From the NCBI GenBank assembly GCA_902476645.1, contig CABSEG010000082.1, positions 1 to 12,218 of the forward strand: a stretch of 12,218 nucleotides of DNA, in the 5' to 3' direction. The notes beneath the pieces were generated by a model, which was not told the DNA's origin, made no database searches, and worked only from the letters and a program-made list of their open reading frames with translations. How positions within the stretch are numbered: the stretch's first letter is position 1; each line of letters begins with the position of its first letter. The position numbers were made by a program, and so were the translations under genes. Positions 1 through 7,367 of the stretch are shown here, piece after piece. Source of the stretch: an uncultured Lachnospiraceae bacterium (GTDB lineage Bacteria > Bacillota > Clostridia > Lachnospirales > Lachnospiraceae).

Positions 1-530
1 CCTCCACCGTCAGCAACGAGATGAGATCCAATGCCATTGTGGCAGTGATTGTATCCGCGATCTGCATGTTGATTTATATCTGGTTCCGCTTTAAAGACAT
101 TCGTTTTGCAGCCAGCGCGGTTCTCGCACTGATACATGACGTACTGGTGGTACTGGCGTTCTATGCGGTTTCCAGAATTTCCGTAGGAAATACCTTCATT
201 GCCTGCATGTTGACCATCTTAGGTTATTCCATCAATGCGACTATTGTTATTTTCGACCGTATCCGTGAGAACCTGAAGACGATGGCGAAGAATGATACTG
301 TGGAGAACGTGGTAAATGTAAGTATCACACAGACATTAACAAGAAGTATTTACACTTCCTTTACCACCTTTGTTACGATTGCGGTTCTTTATATCATGGG
401 CGTGTCTGCAATCCAGGAGTTTGCTTTGCCCCTGATTGTGGGTATTGTCGCAGGTGCTTACTCTTCTGTATGTATTACCGGAGCACTGTGGTATGTGATG
501 CGGACACATTTGGCAAGAAAGAAAAAATAA
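1..530 (+). CDS. secF: Protein translocase subunit SecF, 3' part only (or SecF half of SecDF)
   Basis: This is the C-terminal part of SecF, the membrane partner of SecD that uses the proton gradient to help SecYEG complete protein export. The frame is open from base 3 with no stop, so the gene begins upstream; the ATG at 21 lies inside it and is not the start. About 176 residues are visible. They begin at the end of the first extracytoplasmic domain and continue through five hydrophobic segments. SecF signatures are the 'LALIHDV' segment, then 'LGYSINATIVIFDRIREN', which marks the family, and a late helix pair 'FALPLIVGIVAGAYSS'. The protein ends in a basic tail (HLARKKK), as expected for a cytoplasmic C-terminus. 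A strong intrinsic terminator follows 20 bases after the stop. Whether SecD is fused in front cannot be judged from this window. Confidence 0.95.
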   Translation, partial: STVSNEMRSNAIVAVIVSAICMLIYIWFRFKDIRFAASAVLALIHDVLVVLAFYAVSRISVGNTFIACMLTILGYSINATIVIFDRIRENLKTMAKNDTVENVVNVSITQTLTRSIYTSFTTFVTIAVLYIMGVSAIQEFALPLIVGIVAGAYSSVCITGALWYVMRTHLARKKK

Positions 531-550
531 GAACCAGACATAAGATAAGA

Positions 551-593
551 TGTCTCTTTGCCGGACGATCTTGTTCGGCAAAGGGACATTTTT
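551..593 (+). terminator. Intrinsic terminator between secF and recJ
   Basis: A 15-bp stem (551-565 with 574-588) contains two G-T wobble pairs and an 8-base loop, and is followed by five T (589-593). It lies just after the secF stop and before the recJ ribosome binding site at 596-602. It should end most secF transcripts. I found no convincing promoter between it and recJ, so recJ may depend partly on read-through. Confidence 0.85.
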
Positions 594-608
594 ATAAAGG
601 AGAGCAGC

Positions 609-2342
609 GTGGAAAAATGGGTGGTGTCTGCCAAACGGGCGGATTTTCAGGAGATTGGAAGGAGGTTTGGAATCGATCAGGTAACAGCCAGGTTGATTCG
701 AAATCGTAATGTAATCGGTGAGGAGGCTATAGAGGAATACCTAAACGGGAGTCTTTTGCATCTGAACAGCCCTCATCTGCTGAAGGATTGCGATAAAACA
801 GTCTCTATCCTGACGGAAAAAATCCGGGAACAGAAAAAGATCAGGATATTGGGGGATTATGATATCGACGGGGTATGTTCTACTTATATTCTTTATCGGG
901 GGCTGAAGCGATGCGGCGCGCGTGTGGATACAGAGATTCCAGACCGGATACGGGATGGTTATGGAATTAATATACATCTGATTGACTTAGCCTGGAAAGA
1001 CGGAGTGGATACGATCCTGACCTGTGATAATGGGATCTCCGCCTTTGAGCAGGTGGATTATGCCAACAGACTTGGGATGACGGTGCTGATCACGGATCAC
1101 CATGAAATTCCCCAAGTACTTCCCAGGGCCAGAGCGATTGTCAATCCGAAACAAAAGGACTGCCCTTATCCGTATAAGGGGCTCTGTGGGGGAGCTATTG
1201 CCTACAAGGTGATTTCCTGTTTGTACGAGTCTATGGGAATTGGTCAGGAAGAAGCACAGGAGCTTATTGAGTTTGCCGCTATTGCCACCGTGGGGGATGT
1301 AATGGATCTGACCGGTGAGAATAGAATTTTGGTGAAAGAGGGATTGTATCGGATTGCCAATACGAAAAATCCAGGGCTTGCAGCTCTGATCCAGGTCAAT
1401 GGTCTGGATCCTGAGAGGCTCAGCGCCTATCATATCGGGTTTGTACTGGGGCCCTGTATCAATGCCTGCGGACGTCTGGACACCGCCAAGAGGGCACTGG
1501 CTCTTCTTCTGACAGATTCAAAACAAGAGGCCATGAATCTGGCAACTGAGCTAAAAGAGTTGAATGAAGAGCGAAAGGAAATGACCTTAAAAGGTGTCTC
1601 GCAGGCTGTGAACATGATTGAGCACAGTAGCCTGAAAAACGATAAGGTCTTGGTGATCTTTCTGCCAGATTGCCATGAGAGTTTGGCCGGAATTATTGCG
1701 GGACGGGTCCGGGAACAGTATTACCGACCTGTTTTTGTACTGACCAGGGGGGAAGAGGGAATCAAAGGCTCCGGCCGGTCCATTGAGGGCTATCACATGT
1801 TTCAGGAAATGGAAAAATGTGGAGAGCTGTTTGTAAAATTTGGCGGTCATCCTATGGCGGCAGGTCTCACTATGGAAGAGGATAAAATAGATCTGCTCAG
1901 GAAAAGGTTAAATGAGCAGACGAAATTAACGGAAGAGGACTTAGTTCCGAAGGTAAAGATCGATGTGCCTATGCCTATTGACTATATCTCCGAGCGGCTG
2001 ATCCGGGAGTTGGAATATCTGGAACCTTTTGGAAAGGGCAATCCCAAACCGCTGTTTGCACAGAAAAATCTAAAGGTATTGGAGGGCCGCATTCTGGGGA
2101 AACATAAAAATGTAATGCGAATGCGGGTGTGCAGCGAAGCGGGTAGACAGATGGATGCCGTTTACTTTGGAGATATACAGGCTTTTTTGGACTATCTGAA
2201 AAGCAAGTTCAAAGAAGCCGAAGTGGAAAAAATGCTTCAGGGACAGCTTAACAGGATTGCGCTCATGGTAACTTATTACCCGGTGATTCATGTGTTTCGG
2301 GAACAGAAGAGCATTCAGATTGTAATTCAAAACTATCAATAA
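609..2342 (+). CDS. recJ: Single-stranded-DNA-specific 5'-3' exonuclease RecJ
   Basis: RecJ degrades single-stranded DNA 5' to 3' in recombination (RecF pathway), mismatch repair and base-excision repair. It belongs to the DHH phosphoesterase family. I choose the GTG at 609, giving 577 residues, because AAAGGAG (596-602) sits 6 bases upstream and the product then starts like other RecJ proteins (MEKWVVSAKRADF). The frame stays open back to a TTG at 558, but that lies inside the terminator hairpin. Visible motifs: DYDIDG at 83-88 (metal-binding motif I), TCDNG at 138-142, DHH at 163-165, a GDVMDL segment near 229, NACGR at 285-289, and the DHHA1 signature GGHPMAAG at 412-419. Residues from about 450 to the end fit the OB-fold that binds DNA. 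All expected catalytic residues appear present. The next gene starts 26 bases downstream on the same strand, so the two are probably cotranscribed. Confidence 0.96.
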   Translation: MEKWVVSAKRADFQEIGRRFGIDQVTARLIRNRNVIGEEAIEEYLNGSLLHLNSPHLLKDCDKTVSILTEKIREQKKIRILGDYDIDGVCSTYILYRGLKRCGARVDTEIPDRIRDGYGINIHLIDLAWKDGVDTILTCDNGISAFEQVDYANRLGMTVLITDHHEIPQVLPRARAIVNPKQKDCPYPYKGLCGGAIAYKVISCLYESMGIGQEEAQELIEFAAIATVGDVMDLTGENRILVKEGLYRIANTKNPGLAALIQVNGLDPERLSAYHIGFVLGPCINACGRLDTAKRALALLLTDSKQEAMNLATELKELNEERKEMTLKGVSQAVNMIEHSSLKNDKVLVIFLPDCHESLAGIIAGRVREQYYRPVFVLTRGEEGIKGSGRSIEGYHMFQEMEKCGELFVKFGGHPMAAGLTMEEDKIDLLRKRLNEQTKLTEEDLVPKVKIDVPMPIDYISERLIRELEYLEPFGKGNPKPLFAQKNLKVLEGRILGKHKNVMRMRVCSEAGRQMDAVYFGDIQAFLDYLKSKFKEAEVEKMLQGQLNRIALMVTYYPVIHVFREQKSIQIVIQNYQ

Positions 2343-2368
2343 CACTCAATATATTTAAGGAGCATGAT

Positions 2369-3964
2369 ATGAAAAAGATCGGATTTAAAATTGCAGGAAT
2401 CCTGGCTGCGATCCTGATTGCAGCAGTATACTACTACATTACCATACCTGCTATCAACATTCATTCCAGCGGATTTTGGACTTTTCTCATGGTAGCCATT
2501 GCGGTTGTGGTGGTTTTGTATGCCATTCCAAGGGTTCGGACGGTTTCTGACGTAAAGAGTAATGGTATCATAAAGCTGGGGATCGGTGTTTTACTGTTGG
2601 TGGTAGCTGTGTATCTTGTGGGGAGTCTTTTGTCCTCACCAATTATCAACGCGAAAAAGTACCAGAGATTAATTACTGTGGAGAACCGGGATTTCGCGGA
2701 AGACATTAAAGAAGTGGATTATCGTCAGATTCCTCTTTTAGACCGGGATTCAGCTATGCTGCTGGGAGACAGAAAAATGGGAAGTATGGTGGATATGGTC
2801 TCCCAGTTTGAAGTGAGCCCTCTTTACACACAGATCAATTATCAGGACAGTCCCAGCCGGGTAACACCCTTAGTTTATGCCAGCCCGATCAAATGGTTGA
2901 CCAATCAGTCCAAGGGAGTTCCCGCATACATTAAGATTGATATGGCTACACAGGATACAGAGTTGGTAAAACTGGATAAACCCATACGCTATTCCCAGTC
3001 AGAGTATTTTAACAGAAATATCAACCGGCATCTGCGTTTCCGTTATCCTACTTATATCTTTGACACGTTAAGTTTTGAGATCGATGATAACGGAACCCCT
3101 TATTGGGTATGCCCGGTAAAAAAGTATAATATTGGTTTATTTGGCGGTGTCACCATCGGTCGGGTGGTGCTGTGTAATGCGCAGACCGGAGAGACCGTGG
3201 ACTACAAGGTAGAAGATTGTCCGACCTGGGTGGATCATGTATTTTCTGCTGACTTACTGATTCAGCTTTATGATTACTATGGAACCTTAAAAAATGGATA
3301 TTTTAATAGTATTTTAGGACAAAAAGGTTGTTTAAAGACTACAGAAGGATATAATTATCTGGCTTTGGAAGATGATGTTTGGGTATATACCGGAATCACC
3401 TCGGTCAATTCGGATCAGTCGAACGTGGGGTTTGTGTTGATGAATCAGCGAACTATGGAATGCAGATATTATGAGGTGGCGGGAGCCCAGGAATATTCAG
3501 CTATGGGTTCCGCAGAGGGACAGGTGCAGAATCTGGGATATGAGGCCACCTTCCCGTTGCTCTTAAATATTTCGGGAGAACCAACCTACTTTATGGCTCT
3601 TAAAGATGATGCGGGATTGGTGAAAAAATATGCCATGGTAAACATCCAGAAGTATCAGAATGTGGCGATTGGCGATACGGTATCCGAATGTGAGAAAAAT
3701 TATAACAGTCTGTTAAGACAAAGCGGTATTGAAGTGGAAGAGTCGGAAGGAGAGGTGAAAAAAGCTTCCGGTGCCATTGAACGCATTGCCCAGGGCGTTA
3801 TTGACGGGAACTCCCACTATTATCTGCTGCTGGAGGGCAGAGATGAGATCTTTGATGTCTCTGTGGTAGATTATTTGGATATCATTAAATATCAGGAGGG
3901 AGATCGAATTACCTTAGAATATACAGAAGGAGCGGAAGTCAACACCGTACTTGGAATTCAATAG
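2369..3964 (+). CDS. Conserved-looking membrane-anchored protein of unknown function, three N-terminal helices
   Basis: I do not recognise a characterised family. The 531-residue product starts at an ATG with AAGGAG (2357-2362) 6 bases upstream. Three hydrophobic helices lie near residues 7-28, 35-54 and 67-90; the loop between the second and third is basic (RVRTVSDVK), which places it in the cytoplasm. The remaining ~440 residues would then be outside the membrane. This domain is rich in aromatic residues and predicted strands. Around 230-285 it contains a stretch of the type 'PYWVCPVKK...IGLFGG...AQTGETVDYKVED' that resembles PepSY-like folds. The last ~65 residues (GVIDGNSHYYLLLEG to the end) look like a small beta barrel. 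Those fold suggestions are inference. No twin-arginine motif, catalytic signature or lipobox is visible. It follows recJ by 26 bases and ends in its own terminator, so it is probably the last gene of that unit, but a link to RecJ function is not implied. Confidence 0.85.
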   Translation: MKKIGFKIAGILAAILIAAVYYYITIPAINIHSSGFWTFLMVAIAVVVVLYAIPRVRTVSDVKSNGIIKLGIGVLLLVVAVYLVGSLLSSPIINAKKYQRLITVENRDFAEDIKEVDYRQIPLLDRDSAMLLGDRKMGSMVDMVSQFEVSPLYTQINYQDSPSRVTPLVYASPIKWLTNQSKGVPAYIKIDMATQDTELVKLDKPIRYSQSEYFNRNINRHLRFRYPTYIFDTLSFEIDDNGTPYWVCPVKKYNIGLFGGVTIGRVVLCNAQTGETVDYKVEDCPTWVDHVFSADLLIQLYDYYGTLKNGYFNSILGQKGCLKTTEGYNYLALEDDVWVYTGITSVNSDQSNVGFVLMNQRTMECRYYEVAGAQEYSAMGSAEGQVQNLGYEATFPLLLNISGEPTYFMALKDDAGLVKKYAMVNIQKYQNVAIGDTVSECEKNYNSLLRQSGIEVEESEGEVKKASGAIERIAQGVIDGNSHYYLLLEGRDEIFDVSVVDYLDIIKYQEGDRITLEYTEGAEVNTVLGIQ

Positions 3965-3974
3965 CGTTTCAGCC

Positions 3975-4010
3975 AACGGGCCGGTATCATGGAGATGCCG
4001 GTCCGTTTTT
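3975..4010 (+). terminator. Intrinsic terminator after the 531-residue membrane protein gene
   Basis: A 14-bp stem (3975-3988 with 3994-4007, G-T wobbles included) has a 5-base loop and T5 at 4006-4010. The T tract lies only on the + strand side, so it terminates the upstream + gene. The stop codon of the convergent - strand gene (3987-3989) lies inside this hairpin, so the last codons of that gene double as terminator DNA. Confidence 0.85.
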
Positions 4011-4667
4011 CAGAGAACTTTTATATGAACTTTTGGTAAGAACATAATATAAGATAGCCATCAAAAGACTGGAAGCCACAACACAGATAAGAATCATCAA
4101 CGCACAGTGAAGGAAAAAGGTATCCGGCAAAATGGTGATGATAGGATCTGTCTTGGGATCAAAGATCCAGTAATCATTGCGAAAAAACAGGTGGTGAAAG
4201 GTAACAAAAAAGCGATCCCAGTTCCAGGCAATCAGGACTCCCAATACCACAGGAAGTATCACCGTAAGCAGGGAGGAAAATTTTAAAAATTTCCAACCGG
4301 TCTTTTGACGAACCGAGACAACGGTGAGACCAAGACAGGACAGAAAGGAGACCAGACACAGGTATTGTACCGACACAAAGATCCTGCGGACCTCCTCAAA
4401 ATGGATCCGTCCGGATTCGGACATAGGAAGTGTCGGAAGGTTCAGCTCTCCTTGGTAAAACATAGAGTTATAGTCGATTAAAACATCGTAGTTTTCTTTG
4501 ATTTCTTCCTCAGAAAGTCCGGATAACTGGCTTAACTGCATCTGCTTCATATCGTGGTAATACAGCGGACGAAAATTCAGCGTTACTACCACGGCCAGAG
4601 ATATCAGAAACAGGGTGAAGCAGACAGAGGTAAGCGCGGTGAGAAACGTGTGTTTTTTTACGGTCAT
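3987..4667 (-). CDS. TIGR01906/DUF1461-like integral membrane protein
   Basis: The predicted product has 226 residues and four hydrophobic helices (about 10-31, 97-118, 128-150 and 185-211). Between helices 1 and 2 is a polar loop with 'EEIKENYDVLIDYN' and 'HFEEVRRIF'. Between helices 3 and 4 is 'FHHLFFRNDYWIFDP' followed by a DPII/LP segment. These match, from memory, the TIGR01906/DUF1461 membrane protein family of Firmicutes, whose function is unknown. I choose the ATG at 4667 because AAGGAGG (4676-4682) lies 8 bases before it. A longer frame opens at 4727 but would start upstream of the likely -10 element at 4698-4703. It is divergent from leuS and convergent with the preceding gene, so it is probably monocistronic. 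No clear terminator of its own with a T tract is visible on the - strand. Confidence 0.85.
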   Translation of the reverse strand: MTVKKHTFLTALTSVCFTLFLISLAVVVTLNFRPLYYHDMKQMQLSQLSGLSEEEIKENYDVLIDYNSMFYQGELNLPTLPMSESGRIHFEEVRRIFVSVQYLCLVSFLSCLGLTVVSVRQKTGWKFLKFSSLLTVILPVVLGVLIAWNWDRFFVTFHHLFFRNDYWIFDPKTDPIITILPDTFFLHCALMILICVVASSLLMAILYYVLTKSSYKSSLKNGPASP

Positions 4668-4697
4668 AGATAAATCCTCCTTCTTTCTTTCCTTTAA

Positions 4698-4727
4698 AGT
4701 ATACAACGGTTCTCCTGCGAGATTCAA
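4698..4727 (-). promoter_or_regulatory. Probable sigma-A promoter for the TIGR01906-like gene
   Basis: On the - strand a TTGAAT -35 (4722-4727) and TATACT -10 (4698-4703) are separated by 18 bases. Transcription would begin about 25 bases before the start codon, leaving room for the AAGGAGG site. The promoter is back to back with the leuS promoter, about 33 bases away. This is inferred from consensus matching only. Confidence 0.55.
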
Positions 4728-4760
4728 CCGGTTTCTTGGGGAATTTGCGGGATCGTTCTA

Positions 4761-4789
4761 TTGACAAATCTATGAGAAATGAGTAGAAT
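4761..4789 (+). promoter_or_regulatory. Strong sigma-A-type promoter for leuS
   Basis: TTGACA (4761-4766, perfect -35) and TAGAAT (4784-4789, one mismatch in the -10) are separated by exactly 17 bases. The expected start of transcription is near 4796. That gives a leader of about 104 bases before the leuS ATG. Confidence 0.8.
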
Positions 4790-4805
4790 ATCAAATAGTG
4801 AAACC

Positions 4806-4846
4806 CAGTCTTTCATCCCCAGAGTTAAGGGTGAAAGACTGTTTTT
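4806..4846 (+). promoter_or_regulatory. Terminator-like hairpin in the leuS leader (possible attenuator)
   Basis: A perfect 10-bp stem (4806-4815 with 4832-4841) is extended inward by three C-G pairs past a bulged T, and is followed directly by T5 (4842-4846). It begins about 10 bases after the predicted transcription start and ends about 40 bases before the leuS ribosome binding site. The upstream + strand gene already has a terminator at 3975-4010 and the flanking gene is divergent, so this hairpin acts on leuS transcripts. There is no room for T-box stem I, and the conserved T-box GGUACCGCG element is missing. How it might be regulated is not evident. Confidence 0.6.
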
Positions 4847-4899
4847 GTAATTTAGGAAAGAGCCTTTTGGCGCGAATATACAAGCAGGAGGAGAAAAAA

Positions 4900-7311
4900 A
4901 TGTCTGTACCTTATAATCATAAGGCGATTGAACAAAAATGGAAAAAGCATTGGCAGGAGCATCCGGTTAATGTCAATGACGGAAAAAAACCGAAATATTA
5001 TTGTCTGGACATGTTCCCTTATCCGTCCGGAAATGGACTGCATGTGGGACATTGGAGGGGATATGTGATTTCAGATGTCTGGAGCCGCTATAAGATGCTA
5101 CAGGGCTATTACCTGATTCATCCCATGGGATGGGATGCATTCGGGTTGCCGGCAGAAAATTATGCCATTAAGATGGGGGTACATCCGGCGATTTCCACGG
5201 CGGAAAATGTAAAAAATATTAAGCGGCAGATCAATGAGATTTCTGCCATTTATGACTGGGATATGGAGGTCAATACCACAGATCCGGATTTCTATAAATG
5301 GACCCAGTGGATTTTTGTGAAAATGTTCAAAGCAGGATTGGCCTATGAAAAGGAATTCCCGATCAATTGGTGTCCGTCCTGTAAGACCGGTTTAGCGAAC
5401 GAGGAAGTGGTAAACGGTGTCTGCGAGCGCTGCGGAACTCCGGTTACCAAGAAAAATTTGAGGCAGTGGATGCTCCGGATCACAAAATACGCAGACCGTC
5501 TGCTGGCAGATTTAGACAAACTGGACTGGCCGGAAAAGGTAAAGAAGATGCAGTCTGACTGGATTGGAAAGAGCCACGGCGCGGAGATTGATTTTGATGT
5601 GGTGGGTAGTGACAAAAAGATTAAGGTTTATACCACCAGACCGGATACTCTGTACGGAGCCACCTTCATGGTGCTGGCGCCGGAGCATGAAATGGCGAAA
5701 GAACTGGCCACTGAGGAGACGAAAGAGGACGTGGAGGAATATATTCTGAAATCTTCTATGAAGTCTTCCGTGGACCGCCTTCAGGATAAGGAAAAGACCG
5801 GCGTGTTTACCGGAAGCTATGCCATTAATCCGGTGAATAACGCCAAAGTTCCCATCTGGTTATCAGATTATGTACTGGCAGACTATGGTACAGGAGCCAT
5901 TATGTGCGTGCCTGCACATGATGACCGTGATTTTGAATTTGCAACTAAATTTCAGATTCCCATTATTCAGGTGATTGCCAAGGACGGGAAAGAAATTGAG
6001 CCTTTGACGGAGGCCTATACAGGCCCTGGTATTATGATTAATTCCGGAGAGTTTAATGGAATGAACTCGGAAGATGCCAAGAGGGATCTGCCACAGTTGC
6101 TGGAATCCAGGGGTATTGGGAAGGTGACCACCAATTATAAACTGCGAGACTGGGTATTTTCCAGACAGCGCTACTGGGGCGAGCCGATTCCCATTGTACA
6201 CTGCGAGCACTGTGGAGCTGTTCCTGTGCCAGAGGAGGAACTGCCACTGCGGCTTCCTGAGGTGGAGAGTTATCAGCCTACAGGTACGGGAGAGTCTCCG
6301 CTGGCGGCGATGGAGGATTGGGTGAATACTACCTGCCCTGTCTGCGGAAGACCGGCCAAGCGAGAAACAAACACCATGCCCCAGTGGGCAGGCTCCTCCT
6401 GGTATTTCCTGCGTTATGTGGACGCCCACAATGACCGGGAGTTGGTATCCAAGGAGAAAGCGCATCAGTATCTCCCGGTAGATATGTATATCGGTGGGGT
6501 GGAGCATGCGGTACTTCATCTGCTGTATTCCAGATTCTATACCAAGTTCCTGTACGACATTGGAGTGGTGGATTTTGAAGAACCTTTCACGAAGCTGTTT
6601 AACCAGGGTATGATCACCGGTAAGAATGGAATCAAGATGAGTAAATCCAAGGGTAACGTGGTTGCTCCTGATGATCTGGTGAGAGATTACGGTTGTGATT
6701 CTTTACGTATGTATGAGCTTTTTGTAGGACCGCCTGAGTTGGATGCAGAGTGGGATGACAGAGGAATCGACGGTGTCTACCGTTTTATTGCCCGTTTTTG
6801 GAAACTGGTAACGGAAAACAAGGATAAGAATATACAGGCCACAAAAGAAATGTTGAAACTGCGCCATACCATGGTGCATACGATTACTCAGCGACTGGAG
6901 AGCTTCAGCCTGAATACGGTGATTTCAGGATTTATGGAGTTCAACAATAAAATGATCGACCTGGCTAAGAAAGAGGGAGGCATCGACAAGGAGACGTTGG
7001 AAACGGCGGTAATTCTGATTGCTCCATTTGCTCCACACCTGGCAGAAGAGCTTTGGGAGCAGCTTGGCCATGGAGATTCTGTATTCCACAACACCTGGCC
7101 GGAGCATGACGAGGAAGCCATGAAAGATGATCAGGTGGAGGTGCCGGTACAGATCAATGGAAAAACCAGAGCGGTAATCAGTCTTGACGCAGATATTTCA
7201 AAAGAAGATGCCATTGCAGCCGGAAAGGAAGCCATTGCGCAGAAGCTGACAGGAAATGTAGTCAAAGAGATTTATGTTCCAAAGAAGATTATCAATTTTG
7301 TTGTAAAATAG
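4900..7311 (+). CDS. leuS: Leucyl-tRNA synthetase (class I)
   Basis: LeuRS attaches leucine to tRNA-Leu in the cytoplasm. The 803-residue length matches bacterial LeuRS. The ATG at 4900 has AGGAGGAG (4886-4893) 6 bases upstream. The frame is open back to a GTG at 4798, but that lies at the predicted transcription start and lacks a binding site. Visible features: HIGH-type motif HVGH at 48-51; a four-cysteine cluster CPSC/CERC at 158-178, probably zinc binding; the editing (CP1) domain with TTRPDT at 245-250 and GTGAIMCVPAHDDRDFEFA at 330-348, whose Asp in DRDF is the expected editing residue; a second four-cysteine cluster at 435-438 and 479-482; and KMSKS at 579-583. The tRNA anticodon-binding and C-terminal domains follow. 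Catalysis and editing both look intact. The gene has its own promoter and a shared terminator, so it is probably monocistronic. Confidence 0.98.
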   Translation: MSVPYNHKAIEQKWKKHWQEHPVNVNDGKKPKYYCLDMFPYPSGNGLHVGHWRGYVISDVWSRYKMLQGYYLIHPMGWDAFGLPAENYAIKMGVHPAISTAENVKNIKRQINEISAIYDWDMEVNTTDPDFYKWTQWIFVKMFKAGLAYEKEFPINWCPSCKTGLANEEVVNGVCERCGTPVTKKNLRQWMLRITKYADRLLADLDKLDWPEKVKKMQSDWIGKSHGAEIDFDVVGSDKKIKVYTTRPDTLYGATFMVLAPEHEMAKELATEETKEDVEEYILKSSMKSSVDRLQDKEKTGVFTGSYAINPVNNAKVPIWLSDYVLADYGTGAIMCVPAHDDRDFEFATKFQIPIIQVIAKDGKEIEPLTEAYTGPGIMINSGEFNGMNSEDAKRDLPQLLESRGIGKVTTNYKLRDWVFSRQRYWGEPIPIVHCEHCGAVPVPEEELPLRLPEVESYQPTGTGESPLAAMEDWVNTTCPVCGRPAKRETNTMPQWAGSSWYFLRYVDAHNDRELVSKEKAHQYLPVDMYIGGVEHAVLHLLYSRFYTKFLYDIGVVDFEEPFTKLFNQGMITGKNGIKMSKSKGNVVAPDDLVRDYGCDSLRMYELFVGPPELDAEWDDRGIDGVYRFIARFWKLVTENKDKNIQATKEMLKLRHTMVHTITQRLESFSLNTVISGFMEFNNKMIDLAKKEGGIDKETLETAVILIAPFAPHLAEELWEQLGHGDSVFHNTWPEHDEEAMKDDQVEVPVQINGKTRAVISLDADISKEDAIAAGKEAIAQKLTGNVVKEIYVPKKIINFVVK

Positions 7312-7324
7312 AATCAACCGATCG

Positions 7325-7365
7325 AAAAAGGTACAAGCCCCATAAAATGAAGCTTGTACCTTTTT
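7325..7365. terminator. Bidirectional intrinsic terminator shared by leuS and rqcH
   Basis: A perfect 14-bp stem (7325-7338 with 7352-7365) has a 13-base loop. The outer five pairs are A-T, giving a T tract on both strands. It begins 13 bases after the leuS stop and 2 bases beyond the rqcH stop, so it serves both convergent genes. Confidence 0.9.
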
Positions 7366-7367
7366 GT

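Noticed and set aside
558..608. Longer recJ start at TTG 558
   Set aside because: It lies inside the terminator hairpin, has no ribosome binding site, and adds residues unlike RecJ. The GTG at 609 has a well-placed AAAGGAG.
4668..4727. Longer start of the TIGR01906-like gene at 4727
   Set aside because: It would begin upstream of the likely -10 element, and the AAGGAGG site fits the ATG at 4667.
4668..4899. T-box riboswitch upstream of leuS
   Set aside because: The transcript predicted from the strong promoter has only about 10 bases before the hairpin, with no stem I or specifier loop. Only a short AAGGGTG stretch resembles the T-box sequence and the GGTACCGCG part is absent.
5863..6519. 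218-residue open frame antisense to leuS
   Set aside because: It lies wholly within leuS, has no ribosome binding site that stands out, and the translation is low complexity without recognisable motifs; a shadow of the real gene.
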